Assembly (NCBI RefSeq): GCF_003721515.1
Contig: NZ_RJJD01000010.1
Location: 33,786-97,785, forward strand
Reading direction: 5' to 3'
DNA: 64,000 bases
DNA from: Rufibacter latericius
GTDB taxonomy: Bacteria > Bacteroidota > Bacteroidia > Cytophagales > Hymenobacteraceae
The notes beneath the pieces were generated by a model, which worked only from the letters and a program-made list of their open reading frames with translations, made no database searches and was not told where the DNA came from. Positions 1 through 7,317 of this stretch are shown here, piece after piece (position 1 is the stretch's first letter; every line of letters begins with the position of its first letter). A program made the position numbers and the translations under genes.

Positions 1-793
1 TCTCGGGCGAATTGCCCTGGCGCATGAGTTCCACCACCAAGTGGCTGCCCACCATCCTGATCACCGCTTCGCCCAAACCTGTGGCTGTGGCGGCACCTAT
101 TTCATTGTCCACGAACAGCCCGGCACCAATAATGGGAGAATCGCCCACTCGTCCTCTCATTTTGTAGGCAGCTCCGCTGGTGGTACAGGCACCGGCCAGG
201 TTCCCGTGAGCATCCAGTGCCAGCAACCCGATGGTGTCATGGTTCTCAATGTTGATGACCGGTTTGTACTTAGACTCTTTAAGCCAGTTTTTCCAGTCTT
301 TTTCAGATTCGGGCGTTAAAAGGTTCTCTTTCTGGAAGCCTTTGGCAAGGGCAAACTGCAGGGCCCCATCACCCACCAGCATCACGTGCGGCGTGTCTTC
401 CATCACCTTACGCGCCACGGAGATGGGGTGCTTGATGTGTTGCAAATACGCCACCGATCCGCAGTTACTGTCTTTGTCCATGATGCAGGCATCAAGCGTC
501 ACATTTCCTTCCCGGTCTGGAAAGCCCCCGTACCCTACGGTCCGCACGTTTGGGTCTGCCTCTGGAACGCGTACACCGGCTTCCACGGCATCCAAGGCAT
601 GTCCGTTCTGGGAGAGAATTTTCCAGGCGGCTTCGTTGGCCGGCATCCCATGGTCCCAAGTGGAGATGACCAGCGGCTTATTGGCTTTCCCTTTCTGAAT
701 GGTGCCCGAAAAAGCCCGGTGAATGGGGTAGAGTCCGCCCACAAAGGCGGTTCCCAGCGCTGAGAGCCGGAGGAAGTGACGTCTGCTTTTCAT
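1..793 (-). CDS. N(4)-(beta-N-acetylglucosaminyl)-L-asparaginase (glycosylasparaginase), C-terminus cut by window edge
   Basis: Ntn-hydrolase of the glycosylasparaginase/isoaspartyl peptidase family, which cleaves the GlcNAc-Asn bond of glycoasparagine or beta-aspartyl bonds. About 264 residues are visible, read on the minus strand from an ATG at 793. The N-terminus carries a twin-arginine-like signal (SRRHFLRLSALGTAFVGG), which suggests Tat export to the periplasm. Family motifs seen include DHGMPANEAAW, GYGGFPDREG and DACIMDKD, and the autocleavage site NHDTIGLLALD; by family knowledge Thr187 becomes the N-terminal nucleophile of the beta chain after cleavage. The downstream GxTxxGxR/GAGL substrate-binding segment (TSGAAYKMRGRVGDSPIIGA) is also visible. 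The gene runs off the left end, so the last part is missing. Family assignment is firm; the substrate is inferred. Confidence 0.9.
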   Translation of the reverse strand, partial: MKSRRHFLRLSALGTAFVGGLYPIHRAFSGTIQKGKANKPLVISTWDHGMPANEAAWKILSQNGHALDAVEAGVRVPEADPNVRTVGYGGFPDREGNVTLDACIMDKDSNCGSVAYLQHIKHPISVARKVMEDTPHVMLVGDGALQFALAKGFQKENLLTPESEKDWKNWLKESKYKPVINIENHDTIGLLALDAHGNLAGACTTSGAAYKMRGRVGDSPIIGAGLFVDNEIGAATATGLGEAVIRMVGSHLVVELMRQGNSPE

Positions 794-1442
794 GTTTGTT
801 AGAGTGGGGTAGGTTTGTGTCTTGTGAAGGTAGTAAAGGATGGTGCATTTCAAGCCTGATTTTAGGAAAACGGGTTTAAAATGGCAAAACTGTAATCTCT
901 TTAAATCTGTCGCAGGCTAGTCCATCATCAGTTATGGTTTCTCTTATTGGCTGCCCCTTTGAGGGGTAAGTGGCTGATTCATTCCCCGCAAACCATGGTT
1001 CAAGTTTTCAACCTGGACCTACCTTGGGCTGAAGTTAGCAAATCAGTGAGGCGATAGCCTTAAAATCCCTTTATGGGTCTTTACTTTCCTGTATCCTTTC
1101 TTCTAACCTTAGGGCTGCAGCCGCATCCTGCTGAGGTTTGTCAGGTTGATCCTTGATGCTCAACTAAACCAAAAGAATCTAGAAGAAAAAAAACTTACTG
1201 ACGCTCAGCCAGTCTTTTCTTCACAAAGGAGGTCCATCTGGCTTCCGCCTTCTGTTCCATAGCCCACGTGGGCTACAGCCATTTGAACCGTTTTAGGGTG
1301 CGGCAGGGCGTACCTCGGCCTCAGGTAGACCTTCGGCATATCCTTCCGCAATTGGGCTGATTATGGTTTGAACTGAAGCATGTCTTTTCTTGCTTTTTTA
1401 GGCCAAAGGTGAGACAGTTGTTTTTAAGCCCGTTTTCTGAAA
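794..1442. other. Long intergenic stretch without a convincing gene
   Basis: About 650 bases between two minus-strand genes. No frame shows a convincing protein. It holds two degenerate copies of the dispersed palindromic element (848-881 and 1420-1443) and a perfect 16-base palindrome, TAGCCCACGTGGGCTA, at 1260-1275. The minus-strand promoter of the glycosylasparaginase should lie near 800-860, but no full TAnnTTTG box was recognised. Confidence 0.5.
848..881. repeat. Dispersed palindromic element, degenerate copy
   Basis: Reads as the half-arms CAAGCCTGATTTTAGG and AAAACGGGTTTAAAA, a decayed form of the window-wide palindrome. It sits upstream of the glycosylasparaginase gene. Confidence 0.45.
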
Positions 1443-1443
1443 C
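1420..1443. repeat. Dispersed palindromic element, partial copy
   Basis: GTTTTTAAGCCCGTTTTCTG then AAAC: one arm and the loop of the window-wide palindrome, immediately downstream of the RES toxin stop codon. Confidence 0.4.
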
Positions 1444-1904
1444 TATTTTACAAAAAGCCGCTCGTCAAAGGGGAAGGGCTCAGTGCTGATGAGTTCCAGT
1501 TGACTGAATTGGGGGTGGCGGGGATTGAACAGGTAGTTGTGATCGCCTTGCACCACGGCGGAGGGGACTTTCAGGCCCACGAACTTGCCTTCTTGCACGA
1601 AGGCGTCACCAATGAGTTGGGTGGCATTGGGGTGGGGGAAAGATCTCCAGTCATGGGGCAGTTCGGAGGGGAGTACTTCACGGAGGGCGAGTTGGTCTGG
1701 TACTTCCAGGGTGATGAGCCAGTAATCAGCGGGGACAATGCCTAAAGGCGTGTGCACAGCAATTTCGGTGGTGCAAAGGGCGCGGGACTCGCAGGTGTAT
1801 AGCACGGCGGTGCCTTTGCTGTTCCAACGGCCGCCCGCCAACTCAGCACCGCGGCCCGAGAGATCGTTTTTGTAAAGACCTTTGCTCAGCCGGAAAACAA
1901 TCAT
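1443..1904 (-). CDS. RES-domain toxin (NAD+-degrading) of a type II toxin-antitoxin pair
   Basis: RES-family protein of 153 residues. Characterised members (MbcT/ParT type) degrade or transfer from NAD+, arresting growth unless neutralised. Visible signatures are GGRWNSKG with Arg26, the helix ending in Glu47 (ALCTTEIAV) and the C-terminal block VPSAVVQGDHNYLFNPRHP; Arg, Glu and Ser are the residues that name the family. Its ATG overlaps the antitoxin stop codon by four bases (ATGA), so the two are translationally coupled, antitoxin first. Length is normal and no lesion is seen, so the toxin is probably active. The biochemical activity is inferred from the family. Confidence 0.92.
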   Translation of the reverse strand: MIVFRLSKGLYKNDLSGRGAELAGGRWNSKGTAVLYTCESRALCTTEIAVHTPLGIVPADYWLITLEVPDQLALREVLPSELPHDWRSFPHPNATQLIGDAFVQEGKFVGLKVPSAVVQGDHNYLFNPRHPQFSQLELISTEPFPFDERLFVK

Positions 1905-2335
1905 GCCAGCACGCCGTGTTCAATGCGCGTGAGCTCGTCTTTGAGCAAACTGATCCCGAAGGTGGTATCCAAAAGGCTTTTAGGCGTGATGCCGCCCAAG
2001 GCCACGTTCTTGGCTTCGAGCCAGGCGTTGAAGCTCTCTGGGTTGCCAAATACCTCAATGCCGCGTTTGTACAGCAAGGTCACCTCAAGGATCTTCTCGG
2101 AATGGATCGGGTCAAATGTTTTCTTTTCCTTTTTGTACCGCTGAATGGTGCGCTCAGACAAGTGCAGAAAAACCGACCATTCACTCAGGTTGAACGGACT
2201 CTGGCTCGCGATCTTCACAAACAGCGGGTACTTGATGCCTTGACGCACCGTCTGCACCAGCATCAGGATGTCACGGTCATCAACCGAGGTATTGGAAAGG
2301 TTCGTTTCTAGATTGAGTGCCGCTGCCATAGTCAT
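1901..2335 (-). CDS. Xre/MbcA/ParS-type antitoxin (DUF2384)
   Basis: Antitoxin of 144 residues for the RES toxin. The central part (about residues 50-75, LSEWSVFLHLSERTIQRYKK) is a Xre-like helix-turn-helix, and the C-terminal part (HSEKILEVTLLYKRGIEVFG through GITPKSLLDTTFG) is the DUF2384 toxin-binding domain typical of this pair. Either ATG at 2335 or ATG at 2329 could start it; the first gives MTMAAALNLE. A perfect-arm palindrome and a Bacteroidota -7 box lie directly upstream, so autoregulation by the antitoxin or complex is likely, as in characterised RES-Xre systems. Confidence 0.9.
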   Translation of the reverse strand: MTMAAALNLETNLSNTSVDDRDILMLVQTVRQGIKYPLFVKIASQSPFNLSEWSVFLHLSERTIQRYKKEKKTFDPIHSEKILEVTLLYKRGIEVFGNPESFNAWLEAKNVALGGITPKSLLDTTFGISLLKDELTRIEHGVLA

Positions 2336-2347
2336 GCTCGTTTAAGT

Positions 2348-2380
2348 CAAAGGTAACAATTGTCGTTTAATTAACGACAA
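2348..2380 (-). promoter_or_regulatory. Promoter and palindromic operator of the RES/Xre operon
   Basis: On the minus strand, TACCTTTG (2355-2348) is a full match to the Bacteroidota -7 element TAnnTTTG, 12 bases before the antitoxin ATG. Just upstream lies an inverted repeat (2360-2380) with arms TTGTCGTT and AACGACAA around five bases. Its outer TTG lies 22 bases from the -7 box and could serve as the -33 element. An operator covering the -33 region fits repression by the antitoxin; this role is inferred. Confidence 0.6.
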
Positions 2381-2498
2381 CTGTCCTGAATTAGTTTACA
2401 CGATCTTTTCCAAAAAGAGGCAGTAAAAGGGTGGATGGAAAGAGAAGAAAAAAACCGTAATCATGGCTTATTTAAATAAGCAGTAACTACACAAAGCT

Positions 2499-2533
2499 GT
2501 TTTAACCCTGTTTTAGAGAAAAAGGCCTGAAAA
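2499..2533. repeat. Dispersed palindromic element, degenerate copy
   Basis: Arms GTTTTAACCCTGTTTTAG and AAAAAGGCCTGAAAAC around a short loop. Lies in the divergent gap between the antitoxin and dctA. Confidence 0.5.
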
Positions 2534-2640
2534 CCGGATCGTGGCAGTTTTTAGTTGATAATCTTCGCCTGGGTTCTTCCTTTAGTTGCAGCTTCGGTTT
2601 AAAGTGCCTATTCTTATCCCTTGCTTTTACTTACCCTTAC

Positions 2641-3903
2641 ATGATCCGGAAGAAACCTCTCTATAAAAGCCTTTATTTCCAAGTAATTTCTGCCATTGCC
2701 ACTGGGGTCCTGCTGGGGCATTTTATGCCAGATCTGGCGGTGCAATTGAAGCCGCTGGGCGATGCCTTTATCAAGCTGGTCAAAATGATGATCGGGCCGG
2801 TGGTGTTCTGCACCATTGTCACGGGTATTGCCGGCATGCAGGACATGAAACAGGTGGGCCGGGTAGGGGTGAAAGCGCTGCTGTATTTTGAGGTCCTCAC
2901 CACGGTGGCGCTGCTGCTGGGTTTGTTGGTGGTGAATGTGCTGGAGCCGGGAATTGGCATGCACGTAAACGCTGCTAGCCTGGATACCGAAGCTTTGTCG
3001 GCGGTGACCAGTGGCGGAGAGAAAACGGATCAGCAGGGAGTGGTTGGTTTCCTGATGCACCTCATCCCTAACAACATCGTGGATGCATTGGCCAAAGGTG
3101 ATCTGTTACAGATCCTGCTTTTCTCGGTACTTTTCGGGTTTGGCTTGTCAAAGATAGGCGAGCGGGGCCGTCCGGTTTATTCCGGAATCCAGTCGTTGTC
3201 CAATGCGCTCTTTGCCGTCATCCACCTCATTATGAAATTCGCGCCGCTGGGGGCTTTGGGCGCTATGGCCTATACCATAGGGAAGTACGGGCTGGCTTCT
3301 TTGGGTGCTTTGGGCCAATTGATGGGTTCTTTTTACCTCACCTGTGTGGTCTTTATCGTGGTTATTTTGGGAACGGTTATGAAAACCATGGGCCTCAGTA
3401 TATTCAGGCTCCTCCGCTACATACGGGAAGAACTTTTGATTGTGCTGGGAACTTCCTCCTCAGAGGCGGCGCTGCCTTCCTTGATTGAGAAACTAGAGAA
3501 ACTGGGCTGCGCCAAACCAGTGGTAGGGTTGGTGGTGCCCACCGGATATTCCTTCAACCTGGACGGAACCTCCATTTACCTGACCATGGCCGCCGTCTTC
3601 GTAGCCCAAGCCACTGATACCCCGCTGGATTTCGGTCATCAGCTTACCTTGCTTTTGGTGTTATTGCTTACGTCTAAAGGGGCGGCGGGTGTAACTGGGA
3701 GTGGCTTTATTACGCTGGCTGCTACGTTGCCGGTGGCCGGCAATATTCCGGTGGCGGGGTTGGCCTTAATTCTGGGCATAGACCGCTTTATGAGTGAGGC
3801 TCGCGCGCTCACTAACCTCATCGGCAATGCCGTGGCCACCATCTTCGTTGCGAAGTGGGAAAAAGAGATAGACCTGGAAAAGGCTAAAAACTTGATCGGG
3901 TAA
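2641..3903 (+). CDS. dctA: C4-dicarboxylate:cation symporter DctA
   Basis: Secondary transporter of the dicarboxylate/amino acid:cation symporter family (420 residues), which imports succinate, fumarate or malate with protons or sodium across the inner membrane. It resembles E. coli DctA from end to end: [20 protein letters not shown] at the N-terminus, the serine-rich hairpin [17 protein letters not shown], the [19 protein letters not shown] segment of TM7, and [18 protein letters not shown] in TM8. All motifs of the substrate- and cation-binding hairpins are intact. It stands alone, with no DctB/DctS sensor genes beside it, and is followed by a bidirectional hairpin terminator. Confidence 0.95.
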   Translation: MIRKKPLYKSLYFQVISAIATGVLLGHFMPDLAVQLKPLGDAFIKLVKMMIGPVVFCTIVTGIAGMQDMKQVGRVGVKALLYFEVLTTVALLLGLLVVNVLEPGIGMHVNAASLDTEALSAVTSGGEKTDQQGVVGFLMHLIPNNIVDALAKGDLLQILLFSVLFGFGLSKIGERGRPVYSGIQSLSNALFAVIHLIMKFAPLGALGAMAYTIGKYGLASLGALGQLMGSFYLTCVVFIVVILGTVMKTMGLSIFRLLRYIREELLIVLGTSSSEAALPSLIEKLEKLGCAKPVVGLVVPTGYSFNLDGTSIYLTMAAVFVAQATDTPLDFGHQLTLLLVLLLTSKGAAGVTGSGFITLAATLPVAGNIPVAGLALILGIDRFMSEARALTNLIGNAVATIFVAKWEKEIDLEKAKNLIG

Positions 3904-3909
3904 AAGGCA

Positions 3910-3943
3910 TTTAGGGGCCGATTTCCATAAATCGGCCCCTAAA
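3910..3943. terminator. Bidirectional hairpin terminator; near-perfect copy of the dispersed palindrome
   Basis: Perfect 15-base arms (TTTAGGGGCCGATTT and AAATCGGCCCCTAAA) around a 4-base loop, between the convergent dctA and HxlR genes. It is one of the best-preserved copies of the window-wide element and is placed to stop transcription from both sides. Confidence 0.8.
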
Positions 3944-3945
3944 CG

Positions 3946-4326
3946 TTATACCTCTTCTGGGTGGTAGATAATCTTGTCGCGGTGCTTCATGCCCCAATCA
4001 CGCAGTTCGTTGATGACCGGGGTAAGGCTGTGGCCGTAATCGGTGATGGAGTACTCCACGGTAACCGGAGACGTATCATGCACGGTGCGTTTCACCAGTT
4101 TGTTCATCTCCAGCTCTTTCAGTTCTTTGGAGAGCATCTTGGCGGTAATGCCCTGCACATCGCGGTGAAGTTCTTTAAAGCGTCTTTTATGCACGCAGAG
4201 AGCCACAATAATCGGAATCTTCCATTTCCCGCTTAAAATGTCCAGCGCATCTCTGATGGGCAGGATATGGGTGATGCAAAGGTTGCGATCTTGTTTGATG
4301 ACGGGTTCTTTGATAAGTGCTTCCAT
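3946..4326 (-). CDS. HxlR-family winged-helix transcriptional regulator
   Basis: MarR-like winged-helix regulator of the HxlR family (126 residues). Diagnostic blocks are ALDILSGKWKIPIIVAL near residue 30, RRFKELHRDVQGITAKMLSK around residues 48-67, and the wing segment VEYSITDYGHSLTPVINEL. Many family members sense electrophiles or quinones through cysteines; here Cys17 (NLCITH) and Cys44 (ALCVHK) are candidates. It is divergent from a nitroreductase gene with a 123-base gap holding a perfect GTATAC-type palindrome, so it probably controls that gene and itself. Confidence 0.9.
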   Translation of the reverse strand: MEALIKEPVIKQDRNLCITHILPIRDALDILSGKWKIPIIVALCVHKRRFKELHRDVQGITAKMLSKELKELEMNKLVKRTVHDTSPVTVEYSITDYGHSLTPVINELRDWGMKHRDKIIYHPEEV

Positions 4327-4345
4327 ATTAGTATGATTTCTACGG

Positions 4346-4359
4346 GTATACTAGTATAC
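4346..4359. promoter_or_regulatory. Candidate HxlR operator
   Basis: GTATACTAGTATAC is a perfect 14-base palindrome, 20 bases upstream of the HxlR start and within the divergent intergenic region. A related half-site (TTTATACAA) occurs at 4404-4412. Position and symmetry suggest it is the operator of the adjacent regulator; binding is inferred. Confidence 0.5.
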
Positions 4360-4396
4360 AAACGTAAACCAGTATCTATTTGAAACCAAATGTACG

Positions 4397-4404
4397 TAAA
4401 TTTG
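4397..4404 (+). promoter_or_regulatory. Candidate -7 element of the nitroreductase gene
   Basis: TAAATTTG matches TAnnTTTG exactly, 45 bases before the nitroreductase ATG. No TTG at the ideal distance was found, so the -33 element is uncertain. Confidence 0.35.
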
Positions 4405-4449
4405 TTTATACAACTATAGTAGAGACAATTATTTTAACGTAACCGTTCG

Positions 4450-5082
4450 ATGAACTTACTGCACGACCTGAACTGGCGCTACGCCACTAAACGGATGACG
4501 GGAGAGAAAATTCCCCAGGATAAATTAAACAATATCTTAGAGGCCATTCGGCTTTCTGCCTCTTCCATGGGTTTCCAGCCCTACAACGTGGTGGTTGTTG
4601 AAGACCCGGAAGTACTGAAGCAGATCCACGCCGAAGCCGCCAAGCAGCCGCAGGTGATTGAGGGATCGCACTTACTGGTGTTTGCCGCCTGGGATAATCT
4701 AACGGAAGCCCAAGTGACCGAATACATGGAGAGAATTGCCGCCGAAAGAGGGGTTAGCCTTGAGTCCCTGGCTGGTTTTGCGCAAAGCCTTACCGGAGTG
4801 ATCAACAGTAGAACCGCAGAGGAAAACTTCCAGTGGGCTGCAAGACAAGCGTACATCGCTCTGGGAACCGGTCTGGTAGCTGCTTCCCACGAGAAAGTGG
4901 ATTCTACCCCAATGGAAGGTTTCAATCCGGCGGCCTTAGATGAACTGCTAGGCTTGCGTGAGAAAGGCCTGCGTAGCGTGGCTTTGCTGGCCCTTGGTTA
5001 CCGCGATGCCGAGAATGACAAACTGGCCTCGGCCAAGAAAGTGCGCCGACCATCTGAAGAATTTTTCCTGACCGTAGCGTAA
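4450..5082 (+). CDS. NAD(P)H-dependent FMN nitroreductase family oxidoreductase
   Basis: Nitroreductase-fold flavoenzyme of 210 residues, close to the NfsB/DrgA group, which reduces nitro groups and quinones with NAD(P)H. Seen: WRYATKRMTGEKIP near the N-terminus, which starts the FMN-binding fold; the SASSMGFQPYNVVVV segment that lines the isoalloxazine ring; WAARQAYIALGTGLVAA in the dimer core; and GLRSVALLALGYRDAEND at the C-terminal end. It is divergent from an HxlR regulator and followed by a good terminator, so it is probably a single-gene unit induced by electrophile or nitro-compound stress. Physiological substrate unknown. Confidence 0.9.
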   Translation: MNLLHDLNWRYATKRMTGEKIPQDKLNNILEAIRLSASSMGFQPYNVVVVEDPEVLKQIHAEAAKQPQVIEGSHLLVFAAWDNLTEAQVTEYMERIAAERGVSLESLAGFAQSLTGVINSRTAEENFQWAARQAYIALGTGLVAASHEKVDSTPMEGFNPAALDELLGLREKGLRSVALLALGYRDAENDKLASAKKVRRPSEEFFLTVA

Positions 5083-5113
5083 CCAATCTTCTTTTTAAGA
5101 GAATAACCCATAG

Positions 5114-5153
5114 AACCCGCTGAGTTGCCAGTTGTCTGGTCTCAGCGGGTTTT
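5114..5153 (+). terminator. Rho-independent terminator after the nitroreductase
   Basis: Arms AACCCGCTGAG and CTCAGCGGGTT with a 16-base loop, then a short T run. It separates the nitroreductase from the aldo/keto reductase. Confidence 0.75.
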
Positions 5154-5189
5154 CACCTTTTACCGTTTTAACCCTTCTTTTACCAAACT

Positions 5190-6140
5190 ATGCAAAAACG
5201 CACCTTAGGAAAATCAGGGCTGGAAGTAGCCCCGCTGGCTTTCGGCGGAAACGTCTTCGGCTGGACCATTGACCAGAATACCTCTTTTCAACTGCTGGAT
5301 GCCTTCACCGATGCTGGCTTCAACCTGATTGACACCGCCGACGGCTACTCGGTCTGGGTTCCCGGCCATACCGGAGGTGAGTCAGAGACCATCATCGGCA
5401 ACTGGCTGAAATCCCGCGGCAACCGCGACAAAGTGGTCATCGCCACTAAAGTAGGCTGGGAGATCGCTCCGGATAAAAAGGGCCTGAAGAAAAGCTACAT
5501 CTTTGAACGGGTAGAGGAATCGCTACGCCGCCTCCAAACCGACTATATTGATCTGTACCAGTCGCACGTGGACGATGCCAGCACGCCTTTTGAGGAAACC
5601 CTGGAAGCCTACGATCAGCTCATCAAAGCCGGAAAAGTGCGCGCGATTGGAGCCTCCAACATCAAAGCCGACCGTCTGCAGCAAGCCCTGGAAACAAGCA
5701 AACAGCACCATCTGCCCATTTACCAAAGCCTGCAACCCGAGTACAACCTTTATAGCCGCCAGGAATTCGAAGAGGCTTTAGAACCTTTGTGCCTGCAGGA
5801 AGGAATTGGCGTGATCAGCTACTACGCCCTGGCCAGCGGTTTCCTGACCGGCAAGTACCGCTCAGAATCCGACCTGAACAAAAGCCCTCGTGGCGGAGGC
5901 GTAAAGCGCTTTCTCAACGAACGCGGCTTCAGCATCTTATCGGCCCTGGATGAAGTAGCTGCCCGGCACAATGCCAACCCTGCCCAAATTTCCCTTGCTT
6001 GGCTCATGGCCCGCCCCAGCATCACCGCCCCCATCGCCAGCGCCACCAGTTTGGAACAGTTGAATGATTTAACCAAAGCGGCACAAATAACTTTAAGCCA
6101 GGAAGATATTGCCTTGCTGGACAAGGCCAGCGCTTATTAA
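5190..6140 (+). CDS. Aldo/keto reductase
   Basis: NADPH-dependent aldo/keto reductase of 316 residues with a TIM-barrel fold, of the YajO/potassium-channel-beta-like group. The catalytic tetrad is visible: Asp and Tyr in DTADGYSVW, Lys in VVIATKVGW, His in LYQSHVDD. The cofactor-binding segment is the C-terminal IAPIASATSLEQLNDL, and GASNIKADRL is the usual loop. The substrate cannot be read from the sequence. It lies between two terminators, hence is probably transcribed alone. Its position beside the nitroreductase could reflect a shared carbonyl/electrophile detoxification role, which is only an inference. Confidence 0.92.
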   Translation: MQKRTLGKSGLEVAPLAFGGNVFGWTIDQNTSFQLLDAFTDAGFNLIDTADGYSVWVPGHTGGESETIIGNWLKSRGNRDKVVIATKVGWEIAPDKKGLKKSYIFERVEESLRRLQTDYIDLYQSHVDDASTPFEETLEAYDQLIKAGKVRAIGASNIKADRLQQALETSKQHHLPIYQSLQPEYNLYSRQEFEEALEPLCLQEGIGVISYYALASGFLTGKYRSESDLNKSPRGGGVKRFLNERGFSILSALDEVAARHNANPAQISLAWLMARPSITAPIASATSLEQLNDLTKAAQITLSQEDIALLDKASAY

Positions 6141-6174
6141 TTTTTTTAGCAGTAACCTAGTTGCTGTCTTTACC

Positions 6175-6235
6175 GCACCTCCCAGTTTCAGGGCCGATTT
6201 TTCAAAACAGCCTTGAAACGGGGAGGTGCTTTTTT
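6175..6235 (+). terminator. Terminator with a dispersed palindrome nested inside
   Basis: Outer arms GCACCTCCC and GGGAGGTGC are followed by a run of T. Between them sits an imperfect copy of the window-wide palindrome (6185-6219, GTTTCAGGGCCGATTTT / CAAAACAGCCTTGAAAC). The outer arms extend the core hairpin symmetrically, as at three other sites. Confidence 0.75.
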
Positions 6236-6335
6236 ATGGTTTGGCGAGAGTTCTCCTGAACCATATTTGAGAGGAATTATGAAGCAGATTCACATAACAG
6301 CCTTAAAACATCCGCGCAAACAAAATCCCTTTAAA

Positions 6336-6821
6336 TCAATCCAAAAAATTCTGCCTCGGAATAAACAAATCATCCAGGTTCACCAACGCATGAAGGATAG
6401 GATGCAATTCCTCGCGCTGGAGTTGGAACATGTCCCGGATGTTGAGAAACTTTACCTCTTCTAACAACTGCGCATGGGGCTCATGTTCTGGGTCTGACCC
6501 AAGAGCCAAGGTCCCCGTAACGAGATTCACCTCAAAGAACAATTCAATAGCATGAAGCGGCGGACGGAGAAACTCATTGAGATATAAAAACCGACCTACC
6601 TCAATTTCCAACCCGGTTTCTTCTTTGAACTCCCTTTTAAGGCATTCCTTTACTTTTTCGTTGAAATCAAGGCCACCGCCGGGGGGCATCCAGAAATAAC
6701 CTTCGCCAAAGGCAGCCTTGTGACGGGCCAGCAATAGTTTGTCTTCCTGTATCAGCAGTCCGCAGACTCTGACCCTGGTTTTAGATGAGTATGGTTCTGC
6801 AAGCGGATGAATGTTCTCCAT
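6336..6821 (-). CDS. Nudix hydrolase
   Basis: Nudix-fold pyrophosphohydrolase of 161 residues. The Nudix box is complete: GGGLDFNEKVKECLK followed by REFKEETGLEI, giving the GX5EX7REUXEEXGU pattern with the metal-binding glutamates. The preceding strands (RVRVCGLLIQEDKLLLARHK, then WMPPGG) are standard. The substrate (nucleotide sugar, oxidised dNTP or similar) cannot be predicted. The gene faces away from the thioesterase gene at 6860; the 38-base gap between the starts must hold both promoters. Confidence 0.9.
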   Translation of the reverse strand: MENIHPLAEPYSSKTRVRVCGLLIQEDKLLLARHKAAFGEGYFWMPPGGGLDFNEKVKECLKREFKEETGLEIEVGRFLYLNEFLRPPLHAIELFFEVNLVTGTLALGSDPEHEPHAQLLEEVKFLNIRDMFQLQREELHPILHALVNLDDLFIPRQNFLD

Positions 6822-6859
6822 AGGTTGTAGGGCAGTTCCTGAGGCAGTACTTTTGCCAG

Positions 6860-7315
6860 ATGTTACAGTTGTTCAATCCTGAGTACACAAATACGGTAAA
6901 AGAAAAACTTCAGCGGCAATTTTACATGCATTTGCTGGGTTTTGAAATAGAAACCATTGAAATAGGGTTGATAGAGGGCCGCTTACTCCTGGAAGAAAAG
7001 CACAAACAGCACAAAGGAATTGCCCACGGTGGGGTAATTGCCACCCTGGCAGACATTGTCATGGGGTTTGCCGCCGTCACCTTGATACCCGCCAACCACC
7101 ACGTGGTCACGTCCAACCTGAACGTTTCTTACCTGAACCCCGGGGTGGGGTGCGCGCTTTTTGCCAAAGGGTGGGTGCTGAAACAAGGCAAGAAGTTGAA
7201 CTTTTGTGAGGCGGAAATCTTTAGTATAGATGGCACCGGCGAGAAAAAACTGATCGCCAAGGCATCGGCTACGATGGCAATCCTTCGGCCGGAAGCCACT
7301 ACTTCCCTGAACTGA
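6860..7315 (+). CDS. PaaI-like hotdog thioesterase
   Basis: Hotdog-fold acyl-CoA thioesterase of the PaaI/YbgC-like type (151 residues). The signature HGGVIATLADIVMGFAAV (after the leading KGIAHG) places the active-site loop and long helix, and VVTSNLNVSYLNPGVG is the usual central strand. It ends two bases before the start of the downstream helicase gene, so the two are very likely co-transcribed. The acyl substrate is unknown. Confidence 0.88.
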   Translation: MLQLFNPEYTNTVKEKLQRQFYMHLLGFEIETIEIGLIEGRLLLEEKHKQHKGIAHGGVIATLADIVMGFAAVTLIPANHHVVTSNLNVSYLNPGVGCALFAKGWVLKQGKKLNFCEAEIFSIDGTGEKKLIAKASATMAILRPEATTSLN

Positions 7316-7317
7316 AT

